DNA of 64,000 nt from Pseudorhodoferax aquiterrae (GTDB taxonomy: Bacteria > Pseudomonadota > Gammaproteobacteria > Burkholderiales > Burkholderiaceae_C). The stretch lies in assembly GCF_014652235.1 (NCBI RefSeq), contig NZ_BMYK01000001.1, positions 1-64,000 on the forward strand. The letters are read 5' to 3'. A program made the translations under genes and the position numbers. This document shows positions 49,369 to 60,100 of the stretch, piece by piece. Each line of letters begins with the position of its first letter. Within the stretch, counting starts at the first letter, position 1. Under the pieces are notes generated by a model. It had not been told where the DNA came from, made no database searches, and saw nothing but the letters and a program-made list of their open reading frames with translations.

Positions 49369-49605
49369 ATGGCCAAGGAAGACCTGATCGAGATGAACGG
49401 CGTGGTCGAGGAAGTGCTGCCCGACTCGCGCTACCGCGTCGTATTGGAGAACGGCCACAGCCTGGTGGCCTACAGCGCCGGCAAGATGCGCAAACACCAC
49501 ATCCGCATCCTGGCGGGCGACCGCGTGACGCTGGAGCTCTCGCCCTACGACCTCAGCAAGGGCCGCATCAAGTTCCGCCACCTCGAGACGCGCGGGCCGC
49601 GCTGA
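49369..49605 (+). CDS. infA: Translation initiation factor IF-1 (stand-alone copy)
   Basis: 78 residues with an S1/OB fold, starting [20 protein letters not shown] and containing [20 protein letters not shown] and [11 protein letters not shown], all IF-1 hallmarks. It binds the 30S A site during initiation. It is not in a ribosomal-protein operon (neighbours: HIT gene and an ABC permease), so it is likely the extra IF-1 copy found in many Burkholderiales. A long in-frame extension upstream is probably untranslated leader. Confidence 0.95.
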   Translation: MAKEDLIEMNGVVEEVLPDSRYRVVLENGHSLVAYSAGKMRKHHIRILAGDRVTLELSPYDLSKGRIKFRHLETRGPR

Positions 49606-49608
49606 GCG

Positions 49609-51288
49609 TCAGGTCGGCTTGCTGCGCAGCGTGCGGCTCAGCAGCACCACCGGCAGCAGGCCCACCAGCACCAGCGCCAGCGAGGGCAAGGCGGCTTCGC
49701 CCAGGCGCTCGTCGCGGGCCAACTGGTAGGCCACCACGGCCAGCGTGTCGGTGTTGAACGGCCGCAGCACCATGGTGGCGGGCAATTCCTTCATCACGTC
49801 CACGAACACCAGCAGCGCGGCCGCGGCCGCGGAACGGTGCAGCAGCGGCCAGTGCACGCGCGCCATCAGCCCGAAGCCGCCCGTGCCCAGCGTGCGTGCC
49901 GAATCGTCGAAGCTCTGCGGGATGCGCGCATAGCCGCTCTGCATGGACTGCAGCGCCACGGCGCAAAAGCGCACCAGGTAGGCCCAGACGATGCCCAGGG
50001 CCGTGGCCGTGACCCAGTAGGCCGCGCCCAACTGGGGCATGGTCTGCTGCAGCCATCCCACCGGCAGCAGCAGCCCGACCACGATCACCGCGCCCGGCAC
50101 GGCATAGCCCAGGCCCACGAGCTGCACGGCGGCGCGCTGCAGCTTGCGCGGCGTGCGGCGCACGCAGAAGGCCAGGAACAGCGCCAGCGCCACGGCGACG
50201 GCGGAAGTCAGGGCACCGAGCCAGATGCTGTTGCTGGCCCATTGCACGAAGCGGTCCCAGGGCAGCACCGACCAGTCGGCCGCCAGCGGCCGCAGCATGA
50301 AGGCCACCGGCAGCACGAAGCCCATCAGCACCGGGAACACGCACAGCGCCTGGGCCAGCAGCTGGCGTGCGCCGGTCAGCACCAGCGGACGCCCGTCGTG
50401 GCTGCCGGCGCGCCCGCGCGTGCTGGCAAAGCGCATGCGCGCCTGGGCGCGCTGCTCCAGTGCAAGCAGCACCACGACGAACACCAGCAGCATGGTCGCC
50501 AGCTGGGCCGCGGCGATGCGGTTGTCCATCGCCAGCCAGGCCTTGTAGATGCCGGCCGTGAAAGTCTGGATGCCGAAGTAGCTGGAGACGCCGAAGTCGG
50601 CCAGCGTCTCCATGAGCGCCAGCGCCGTGCCCGCCGCGATCGCCGGCCGCGCCATGGGCAGCGCGACCTGGCGGATGCGTCGGGCCAGCGGTGCGCCGAG
50701 CAGGCGCGCGGCTTCCATCAAATGCGCGGCGCGCTCGGCCAGCGCGGTGCGGGCCAGCAGGTAGACATAGGGGTACAGCGCGAAGGTGAACACGATGGCC
50801 GCGCCGCCCAGGCTGCGCACCTCGGGCAGCACGCGGCCGCGCAGGCCGAAGCTTTCGCGCAGCCAGGTCTGGGCCGGGCCGCCGAACTGCAGGAAGTCGG
50901 TGTAGGCATAAGCCACCACGTAGGCCGGCATGGACAGCGGCAGCAGCAGCGCCCATTCCAGCGTGCGCCGGCCGCGGAAGTCGAAGAGGGTGACGCAGGC
51001 CGCTGCACCCGTGCCCACCAGCACCACGCCCACGCCGACCATGGCCGACAGGCCCAGGGTGGTGGCGATGTAGCCGGGCAGGACGGTCTGGCGCAGCTCG
51101 CGCAGGATCTGCGCGGTCTGCGCATCCCACTGCGCCCAGGACGCCAGCACCGCGAGCACGGGCAGCGTGAGCACCGTCGCGACCAGCAACATGCAAGGCA
51201 GGGAGAGCCAGCGACGGGGCATCGTGAAAGTCAGGGGAGGGGGCAAGCGTGCGGCGGCTGGCGCGCCGGGGATGAGAATTGTACGCAT
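49609..51288 (-). CDS. Iron(III)-type ABC transporter permease (FbpB-like)
   Basis: About 559 residues if the ATG at 51288 is used, or 537 from the ATG at 51222, which begins MPRRWLSLP and looks more like the family. Two fused permease halves (each ~6 membrane segments) carry EAA-type loops: EAARLLGAPLARRIRQVALP (~230) and a similar one near residue 480 (IPQSFDDSARTLG). This two-in-one layout is that of Fe(III) permeases such as FbpB/SfuB. It is divergent from its ATPase gene. No periplasmic binding-protein gene is adjacent. Confidence 0.9.
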   Translation of the reverse strand: MRTILIPGAPAAARLPPPLTFTMPRRWLSLPCMLLVATVLTLPVLAVLASWAQWDAQTAQILRELRQTVLPGYIATTLGLSAMVGVGVVLVGTGAAACVTLFDFRGRRTLEWALLLPLSMPAYVVAYAYTDFLQFGGPAQTWLRESFGLRGRVLPEVRSLGGAAIVFTFALYPYVYLLARTALAERAAHLMEAARLLGAPLARRIRQVALPMARPAIAAGTALALMETLADFGVSSYFGIQTFTAGIYKAWLAMDNRIAAAQLATMLLVFVVVLLALEQRAQARMRFASTRGRAGSHDGRPLVLTGARQLLAQALCVFPVLMGFVLPVAFMLRPLAADWSVLPWDRFVQWASNSIWLGALTSAVAVALALFLAFCVRRTPRKLQRAAVQLVGLGYAVPGAVIVVGLLLPVGWLQQTMPQLGAAYWVTATALGIVWAYLVRFCAVALQSMQSGYARIPQSFDDSARTLGTGGFGLMARVHWPLLHRSAAAAALLVFVDVMKELPATMVLRPFNTDTLAVVAYQLARDERLGEAALPSLALVLVGLLPVVLLSRTLRSKPT

Positions 51289-51296
51289 CACGCTGC

Positions 51297-51302
51297 CTAC
51301 AA
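51297..51302 (+). promoter_or_regulatory. Candidate -10 element of the ABC ATPase gene
   Basis: TACAAT ends 9 bp before the ATPase ATG, so the transcript would have a leader of only a few bases. TTGTAC upstream (51279-51284) is spaced 12 bp, too short for a good -35. The element lies between the two divergent starts. Confidence 0.45.
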
Positions 51303-51311
51303 TCGCCGACC

Positions 51312-52382
<1,071 letters not shown>

Positions 52383-52409
52383 GGCCAGGCGGCAGGTGAC
52401 GTGCGCGCC

Positions 52410-52428
52410 TAGAATGTACAGACTGTAC
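52410..52428 (+). promoter_or_regulatory. Promoter and operator of the VapBC-type operon
   Basis: A -10-like TAGAAT (52410-52415) is directly followed by the perfect 6-1-6 palindrome GTACAG-A-CTGTAC (52416-52428), 12 bp before the antitoxin start. The overlap with the promoter suggests classical antitoxin autorepression. Confidence 0.65.
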
Positions 52429-52440
52429 GGAATTGCCGAC

Positions 52441-52689
52441 ATGACCTTGCACACCGTTGGACTCGAACAAGGGCGCAGCACCTTGCCTGACTTGGCCTCG
52501 CGCGCGCATGCCGGCGAGCCCAGTCTGTTGACGCGCCATGGCAAACCTTACGCTGCCATCGTGCCGCCCGGGATGCTGGCGCAGGCGCGACCGCGTGCGC
52601 GCTTCCTCGCGCTGCGCGGCACGGGCCGGGGTTTGTGGGGTGCGTCGCCGGCGGAGGCTGTGGCGAAACTGCGCGACGAGTGGGTCTGA
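52441..52689 (+). CDS. Phd/YefM-type antitoxin
   Basis: 82 residues. The N-terminal MTLHTVGLEQGRSTLPDLAS and the RHGKPYAAIVPP strand fit the Phd/YefM (prevent-host-death) fold, which binds DNA with its N-terminus and the toxin with its C-terminus. The ATG at 52441 follows the palindromic operator by 12 bp. The stop overlaps the toxin start by 1 bp (TGATG), as in most toxin-antitoxin pairs. Confidence 0.85.
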   Translation: MTLHTVGLEQGRSTLPDLASRAHAGEPSLLTRHGKPYAAIVPPGMLAQARPRARFLALRGTGRGLWGASPAEAVAKLRDEWV

Positions 52690-53171
52690 TGGCGGCTGCG
52701 CGCGCGTCGGCTCGCAAGAAGTCCGCCCGTGCGGCGGTGGCCGTCCTCTGGGGTGGCCTGCAGCAGGATGACCTCGTCGTGGTGGATTCGGCGCCGCTGA
52801 TCTACCTGCTGGACGGTCACCCGGCGTTTGCACCCCTCTTCGAAGGCTTGTTCGAGGCCTACGAGCGCGGCGTCGTGCGGATTGCGCTGTCGACCATCGC
52901 CGTGGCCGAGGTGCTGGCCGGGCCGTTCAAGCACGGCCAGGAAGCGCTGGCCAAACGCTACGAGAAGGTGTTGGCTGACTTCGAACTGGTGCCGGTGTCG
53001 CAGGACATCGCCGTGACGGCCGCACGCCTGCGTGCCGGCACGGGGCTGCGTCTGCCCGACGCCTTGCAGGCGGCCACCGCGCTGGAGGTCGGCGCTGCCG
53101 CCCTCGTCACGCACGACCGCGATTTTTCGCGGCTTGCGGGGCTGCGGGTGATCGTCGGGGGCGGCGCGTAG
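52689..53171 (+). CDS. vapC: PIN-domain ribonuclease toxin (VapC-like)
   Basis: 160 residues with the PIN acidic quartet: D33 (VVVDSAPLIYLL), E74 (AVAEVLAG), D124 (LPDALQAA) and D143/D145 (THDRDF). VapC toxins are Mg-dependent RNases that cut tRNA or rRNA when freed from antitoxin. A basic ~28-residue N-terminal extension (ARASARKKSARAA) is longer than usual, and an internal start may exist. It is paired with a Phd-type rather than VapB-type antitoxin. Confidence 0.88.
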   Translation: MAAARASARKKSARAAVAVLWGGLQQDDLVVVDSAPLIYLLDGHPAFAPLFEGLFEAYERGVVRIALSTIAVAEVLAGPFKHGQEALAKRYEKVLADFELVPVSQDIAVTAARLRAGTGLRLPDALQAATALEVGAAALVTHDRDFSRLAGLRVIVGGGA

Positions 53172-53272
53172 TTCAGCCGTTTGGCCGCGCGCGCGTAGCC
53201 GATTTCATCAGACATGGCCTGCTCGCGCGGGCCCCATAACGCATGCGGGCGCGTCCACGCTTCCGGAGGCCG

Positions 53273-53374
53273 CTGTCGGGACGCGTTGGTGTTCCCGCAG
53301 CCGCCGCGCTGCCATGGGCTGTGCGGGTCGCAGAAGCACACATTCATGTTGGTCTCGCGCGCCAACTGATTCAA
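53273..53374 (-). pseudogene. IS30-family transposase fragment
   Basis: The minus-strand reading LARETNMNVCFCDPHSPWQR, then NTNASRQ, matches the C-terminal part of the IS30 DDE domain (family FCDPHSPWQRGxNENTNGLLRQ). The match is disrupted by substitutions or indels (GGCGNTNASRQ) and stops. No inverted repeats or full element are present. The scrap lies between the toxin gene and the low-GC lipoprotein gene, at a likely recombination boundary. Confidence 0.7.
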
Positions 53375-53434
53375 GTTGCATCTATCGCGCGCCTGCTGGC
53401 TGGTGTCGAACCCATGCAGCCTGCGCGCCTTGCT

Positions 53435-54169
53435 TCAGGGCCGGTTGGACGGAACGGTGCCTTCGATCATAGGAAATATCAAGAGTGCCTCTGATCTTTT
53501 TGGTTCGCTTCCAAAAGCATATCCATCAGCGCCAATTCCAATTAGCCCCCGAGTACTGTAGTACCACTTTCGCGTCTGTCTTTCGACTTCTAGGCTGCCG
53601 TTCGAAAGTTTTCTGACTCGCGCCTCAGTAGCATAAGCTGAGCCCAGTATGCCCTCGCCCCCATAACTGGCGCTAATTTCCCGAATGACGATCTTGCCTT
53701 CCACGCACCCAATTTGTGGGAGGGCCAGGGGAACTTCGTATTCCTCGTATATGTGCGTGTCGTCGCCCTTTAAATAGAGAATCAACGCGTTCTTTGTCTG
53801 TCGAATGACGACGTAAGAGGTCTTGTAGAAGTCCGAGTAATCTGAATAGGTGTAGGTTTTGTCGCCATCGGAAAATTTCTGTCCGGGCATAGCTTTTTTT
53901 ACCGCTTCAACTTTTTTGGAGGGTATAGGCTTGTGTTGCGTGAGTCCATATCTTCGTTCTCTGGCTGGAAAGCCTTCAACGGTGAATTGGGGGATTAGTA
54001 TGTTTCTATTATTTTGGTAGCTTCCGGAGATATCTGGGCAGCCTGTGATTGATAAGTTGACGGGGTTCCATTCAATAAGAGAAGGGTCTTGTTTGGGACT
54101 GATCGAGCACCCTGTCAGAAATAGCGCGAAGAGGCTGGCAGAGACCAATTTTTGGTGTGAATTAATCAT
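53435..54169 (-). CDS. Low-GC lipoprotein of unknown function
   Basis: 244 residues. The signal peptide ends in the lipobox LTGC (C21). The mature part is Tyr/Ser/Lys-rich with predicted beta-strands (TYTYSDYSDFYKTSYVVIRQ) and two more cysteines (C44 in GCPDIS, C154 in IGCVEG). The gene is far lower in G+C than its surroundings, indicating transfer. Its start abuts the stop of the giant haemagglutinin gene at 54169, so it is the next gene in that operon. The position is that of a CDI immunity gene, but lipoproteins are unusual there and no family is recognised. Confidence 0.8.
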   Translation of the reverse strand: MINSHQKLVSASLFALFLTGCSISPKQDPSLIEWNPVNLSITGCPDISGSYQNNRNILIPQFTVEGFPARERRYGLTQHKPIPSKKVEAVKKAMPGQKFSDGDKTYTYSDYSDFYKTSYVVIRQTKNALILYLKGDDTHIYEEYEVPLALPQIGCVEGKIVIREISASYGGEGILGSAYATEARVRKLSNGSLEVERQTRKWYYSTRGLIGIGADGYAFGSEPKRSEALLIFPMIEGTVPSNRP

Positions 54170-57100
54170 TATTTCTTCAATGCAGTTCCTATAGCGGTCC
54201 AGACCTCTGTCGGCAGTAGGACGCTAAGCGCAAATGGTGTTGCAAGCAGAACATTAAGCTGATTTTTTGCTTCGCCGATGATCTTTTCGGATTCGGTCAT
54301 GCCCGGTTTGATGTTTCCATCCAGACCATACCAAGTTCCGCTATTAAGCATGTCGTGGGCACCGGCATAAGCCTCAGAAATCTTGTCCCGAACACTATCG
54401 GGTGCGTAGTTTCCCAAGAGCATGAATTTCCCGGGGCCGCCTTGCAAGCCGCCTAGGGGGCTGCGCCACTGGGGGTTGGCTTCAAGCAAGGCAGCTAAGT
54501 CAACTTTGTTGTTATCCTTGTCATAAGGATTCATTATTATCTTTCCATTCTCGTCTGTCTTCCAGGTTCCCGGGGAGGATCCTTTGGCACACCTGTTGTC
54601 TTTGCATATTTCCTCAATGTCCAATCGGCCGCCTGCCAGCTTAAACTTGTCACCGTTAACACCTGCACTTTTTCCGGATTTATTGTCTAGACAGAAGTTA
54701 TTTGAATCGCAAATTCCTGGAAATTTCTTTGAATCCTCGATCATCGCCTGCCGCATCTGGTCTGCTGCCCATGATAGGGCTTCTTTTGTTGCGCTGGTCA
54801 TTGCGCCTGTCATGCCTTCGCCGGCTGCGCCGATAATGATGTTCATGGCAATGTTGTATTTTCCATTTTCTTCCCACTTCTTTGCCTCACTGAGCAGTTC
54901 CTCCTTTTTTGCAAGGTCTTGTTCTTCTGATGCTTGTTTATTGAGCTTCTCGACTTGATTGCTTGCATAGGTAGCCGCCGCACTGGGGGCGAGCTGATTG
55001 AACGTCAGCGTAATTTGGGCCTGAGCCTGCACGTCCTTAAGGAGCGCCTGTGCATTCCAGTCCTTGACCAGCGCCCCGGTGCTGCTGGCGTCTCCCGTTC
55101 TCGCTCCGGTGTCGCCTGCAATGCCACTGATGCCTGAAGACGTCGTGCTGCTCTCGCTGACGCTCACAAGCCCGGCTCCGGCACCGCCGCCTGGTGTCGT
55201 CTTGGTGGCTTGATTGGCGGCCTTTTTTTCGTCCTCAGTTTTCGCTGACTCCTGGTTACCCAGCCCCGTTGAGAAGCTGCCGCTTACCGCATAGCTGCTG
55301 GCCTTGTGGACGTTGTGGTTCTGAATGTCGCTGCTGGTCAGGCTCGCTGTGTTGAACTCGTTCAACTTCGCATCGATCGCCGCCTGCGTGCTGCTGATCA
55401 CACCGCCCTTCAGATCGGTAGTGCCGTGCACCTGCACCTGGAAGCCTCCATCGCCGGCCTTGATACCGCTTTGCTCCACCACACTGGCGTAGCTGCCATT
55501 GGCCCTGGCCGCCGCGGCGCTGCCGCTCGCGGTTGACGTGCCATAGCAAATCGGCGGGATGCACAGGCTCAGGTTCAGGCCCGAGCTGCTCTGCCGCGCG
55601 ATCTGCTCGCTCGTGTCCTGCAGGCTCTCGATGCGCAGGTCGCCTCCTACATTGGCGCTGATCTGAGGCGCATCGACCACTGCGCCCTTGAGCGTCGTGT
55701 CACCACCGCTGACGATGTGCACCGATTGGCCTCCCGTGACGTGCGTGTTGGTGTGCAGCACTTCGCTGCCGTTCTGGGTCCCCTTGCCCTTGCTGACGCC
55801 CAACTCGATGGTGAAGCCGGTCTGCGCGCCGACGCCAAAGCCCACACCCACGCTCGCGCCGCTGCTGCGGTTGCTGCTTTGCTGCTCCCAGGTGCTCTGG
55901 CTGGCTTGCAGGCTGACGGCGTTGTCGGCCTGCAGATGGGCCGTGCTGCCCGCGCCGATGGTGGAGCCGACCACCTGGATGTTGGAGTCGGCAGCGCCAC
56001 CGGTGGCCAGGATGTGGACTTGGTCCGCCCCGACGATGCTGGAGCCGACCGCTTCGCGGCTGCTCGCCGTGCTTTGGCTTTCGCTCTTGCTGTGGCTGAT
56101 GCTGGCGCTGACCTTGTAGCCCACCGCGCCCTTGGCAATGGAGGCGGCCGCGTCGTAGGCCTGCTTCCCTTGCAGAGCCAGGTTCACTGCGCCCAAGGCC
56201 TGCATGCGGCCATCGCTGGTGCTGCTCATCGCCTGCAATGTGCTGCCGGCGCTTCGCAGCGTGTCGGTGCTGATGCCGGCCACGCTGGCACTGCCGCCCA
56301 GCACCGTACTGCTCGATCGGCTGTGGCTGCTGGAAGCGCTGGTGTTGAAGGCTTCGCCGATCACGACGTTACGGGCCTGGATGTGCACGTCGCCACCCAG
56401 AAGAGTGCCACCTTGGCCGGCGGCCAACACGCTGCTCGCGGTCTGCGCATAGGTGCCGCCCGCCATCAAGGTCACATCGCCCTGCAGGCTGGCGACCCGG
56501 CTGGCGGACTGGGTGACGCCGCTGCCCTGGCTGCTTTGGCTTTGCTTGATGTTTCCCAGCGCAGGGTTGGTGAACGTGCCGACGGAGCCGCTGCGGCTGG
56601 TCGCGACGCGGTTGCCGGTGCTGTAGCTGTTCTGCGCGCTTTCGATGGTGAGATCGCGCCCTGCCATTGCGGTGATGTCGTGGTCCGCCACCAGGGTGGC
56701 GCCTTGCACGGTGATGTCACGGCCGCTCGCCATCTGCAGGCTGCCGGCCGAGACCGTGGTGCCGATGGCATCCGTGCGCGTCTGGGTGGCGTCGTTCATG
56801 GCCGCGTTGCTGCTGATGAATTTGCCGCCAACGATGGCTGTCTGTCCCAACGAACCGCCTCCCAAGGCCAGGCCGGTGATCTTGCCCAGCCCGGTTGCGC
56901 TCTTGCGCACGTCCTTGAAGTGGGTTTCGGTGACCGTCTGGTCCGCCGTCGTCAGGGCAATGTCGCGCGTGGCGGCCAGCTGCATGGCGCCTTCGGACTG
57001 CAGAAGGGCTGCCTGTGCCACGATGTCGCGGCCTGCGCCGATGGCCACGGTGTTGCCACTGACGCTGCTGCCCGCCACGCCCGAGACGCTGACGACGTCG

Positions 57101-60100
57101 CGCTCCGTGGTGGCGCTCTTGGAGAACAGGCCACTGCGCTTGCTGTGTGTGTAGTGGTCGATGAGGCTGCTGGTCTGTGCGGAGGCCAACACCACGTCGC
57201 GGCTGGCGCTCAGTTGCACGTCGTCCTTCGCACTCAGCGTGCTGCCAGTGACCTTGAGGTCACCCGACTCCAGGGCGCCCGCGCGCATGGACAAACCATT
57301 GCCGGCCTGCACGCTGGCACCCTGCACCGTGGTCTGGTTGTGGGTCTGGCGGTAGCGCGAGCCGGCAGGGTCGTTGCGCAGATCGCTGCTGGAGGTGCTG
57401 GCCACGGCCTGCAGGTCCAGCTCCCGACCGGCGGCCAGCAGCGCATCGCCACCGGCACGTGCCTGAGTCCCGTTCAAGTGCAGGTCGCGCCCGGCCGACA
57501 GCACCAGGTCATCGCGCGCGCCGATCTGTCCCGCATGGGCCTGGCGGCTGCTGCTGGTGACACTGGCGCGCCCCATCTGCATGCGGCTGTCGTGCCCGCT
57601 GTCCAGCGTGCCGAAGACGATGTCGCGGCCGGCCTGGACGCGGGCCGTGCCGCCGGCGGCGATGTGCCCGGCGGTGTCCTGCACGTCCTGTCCAGCCTGG
57701 ATCTGCAGGGTCCGGCCGGCCTCGATGCGCGCAGTGTTCGACAAGCTTGTGTGGCTGCCGACGACGCTGGCCCGCGCATTCGACGCGCTCCAGTCCTGGG
57801 TGATCGCCAGACTCTCGTTGCGCACATCCCGCGCGGCCACCAGAGCCACGTCCTGCCCTTGCACGGTGCCGCCCTGGTTGACGATGTCGCGACCGGCTAC
57901 GAGCACGGTGCGACCCGTGGACGCCTGGCCGATCACGCCGCCGCGGTTCAGGATGTCCTGGCCTTGCAGGCGCACGTCGTCGCCGGTCACCAGCGCGCCA
58001 TGCGGTCGGACCGTACCTTCTCCCAGATGGGCCAGGTACAGGCGCGGGGCCAGCACGTCCCGCGTGCTGCCGTCCGGCAGGGTGACGCTTTGGCGCTCGA
58101 GCCACACGATGTCACTGGTGAGCTGGGCCATCTGCGCGGCGGTCAGCGCCACGCCCACACGCAGGTCCAGGGCCTGGGCGAACGATGCGCCGGCGTTCAG
58201 CAGGGCGGCGTACTGGGCGTCGTCGTCGCTGTAGCCCGCCAGATGGCGCCGGCCGGTCTGCGCGGTGACCTGCTCGCGGATGCGCTGCTGCTCCATGAAC
58301 CCATCGCCCAGGCGCTTGAGCACCAGCGCCGGGTCCAGTCCGAGGGTCTGCAGCATGCTGTCGCTGGAAACCCAGGGCTTGGCATTGGCAAAGCGGGGGT
58401 GCGTGGTGTAGAGCGTCGCGCCCGCTGCCGCGGGCTGCAGTTGGAACAGACCGCTGCCGCCCGCGCTGGCCTGCGCACGCGTGGCGATGTCGGTGCCGCC
58501 CGCCAGGGTGACGCCGGCGCCCTGTGCCGTCCCGCCATGCACCGCGCCTTCCGAGCGGCCTACGGTGGCGCTGGCCGCGAGCTGGTTTACCGCCTGCGCG
58601 TGGACGCTGACGCCGCTGCCGGACTGTGCGGCCAGCATGCCGTTCTGGATGCGTCGCGTCGTGCCGGCCTGCGGCGTGGTCCCGGAGCTTAGGCGCAGAT
58701 CCGTCGTGAGATTGGCATGGTTGCCGGCAGAGGTGTCGACGTTGCGGATGCTGCCAGCCTGGATGTCGACCTGCTGGCCCGACACCACCGCACCGATGCT
58801 GCCAATGACCTCGGTCTTGTCCGGCTGACGGTAGGCGGCCGACGTGCCGTTGGCATAGTGGTGCGTGCCGTCGAAGCGCCAGGTGCGCAGCAGCGTCGTG
58901 GCACGGTTCTCGAAGGCGGCGCCGTCGGTGCCGTGCAGGGCGAGTGCGCCGCCTGCCACGATGTCGCTGTGGTCGTTGCGCATCCAGCCGGAGAAGTTGA
59001 CGCGGATGTCGCCGCCGGCGGCGATGCGGCCGGCGCTGCCGGCTCCGGGCGCGAGGCGGTCTTCGGTGGCCGTGACATGGGCGTCGCGTTGCAATTCGTA
59101 CAGCGCGGTGTTGGGCCCCAGCACGCTCTGTGTGTCGCGGATGATGGTCGTGTTCGGATCCACGTAGTCCAGCGGCGCGACGAAGCGCACGCAGTTGGTG
59201 GAGCAGCTGCCGTAGGCGGGGTTGAACGTGACGCGCGAGGTGTCCATCGTGTGCACTTGCGCGTCTTCCCAGACGCCGCTGGTGACGCCGGGAACCTGGT
59301 CCGGGTTGGGCATGCCATCCTGGCGCGCCGTGTAGTACAGCACGCGTGTTCCGTCAGAGCCGCTCATGCGTTCGGCCTGGCCCCAGTGCTTGCCGTCGGC
59401 CGATGCGAGGCCGGCGCGTCCGCTGAAGAACACCGTGTCATTGGCGTGGGTGCGCACCACCACGCGGCCGATCGCGTAGCCGTCGGGGGTGTAGACGGTG
59501 CTTTGCTCCAGGATGTCTGCAGGGTTGACGTAGGACACCTGGTAGGCGGAGTAGTTGGTGCCTTCCGGTGTGTAGCCCCTGCCATTCCTGTCGCGGTTCT
59601 GCCACCACGACGGCATGCGCATCGTATGGTTCTCTTCCAGCGTGACGATGCGCTGCACGGCCACGCCAGGCCGTTCGTTCAACACCGTGGCCGCGTCGAT
59701 GTCGATGTGACGACCGGCCTCGATGGTGGCGCTGCGGTTCAGCAGCGCGCCCGTGGCGATGCCGATGTCGCGGCCGGCATAGATGTTGGCGCCATCGGTG
59801 TTCGACAGGGCCTGGGCGGCCTGCAGCGCCAGATCGTCGGTGGCGCCGAGCAGCGCCTGCGGTCCAACGTTGTCCAACGTGCGTGCCGTGATGGACAGCG
59901 CAACCGCCGTGATCGCGCCCTGGTTGTTCAGCGCGTCGGCGTGCAGTGCGGCACTGCCTGCACCGATCTCGCCGCCGTTGTGCAAAGCGCCGGCGGCGTG
60001 CAGGGCCACCTGCCCGGCCTCGATGGCCGCGCCTGCCATGTTGTCCATGCTCCGAGCCTGGGCGGCGAGGGTGCCGCCAGCGCGCAGGAGGCCGCCGTTG

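Noticed and set aside
51271-51289. Fur box between the ABC permease and ATPase genes
   Set aside because: GATGAGAATTGTACGCATC matches only about half of the 19-bp consensus and has weak dyad symmetry, unlike the clear box at 48620-48642.
54169-55260. Separate low-GC gene at the end of the haemagglutinin frame
   Set aside because: The reading frame is continuous with no stop or internal start with a ribosome-binding site that would justify splitting it.
55717-58692. 991-codon plus-strand open frame opposite the haemagglutinin gene
   Set aside because: Antisense shadow of a repetitive coding sequence; no ribosome-binding site, signal or domain.
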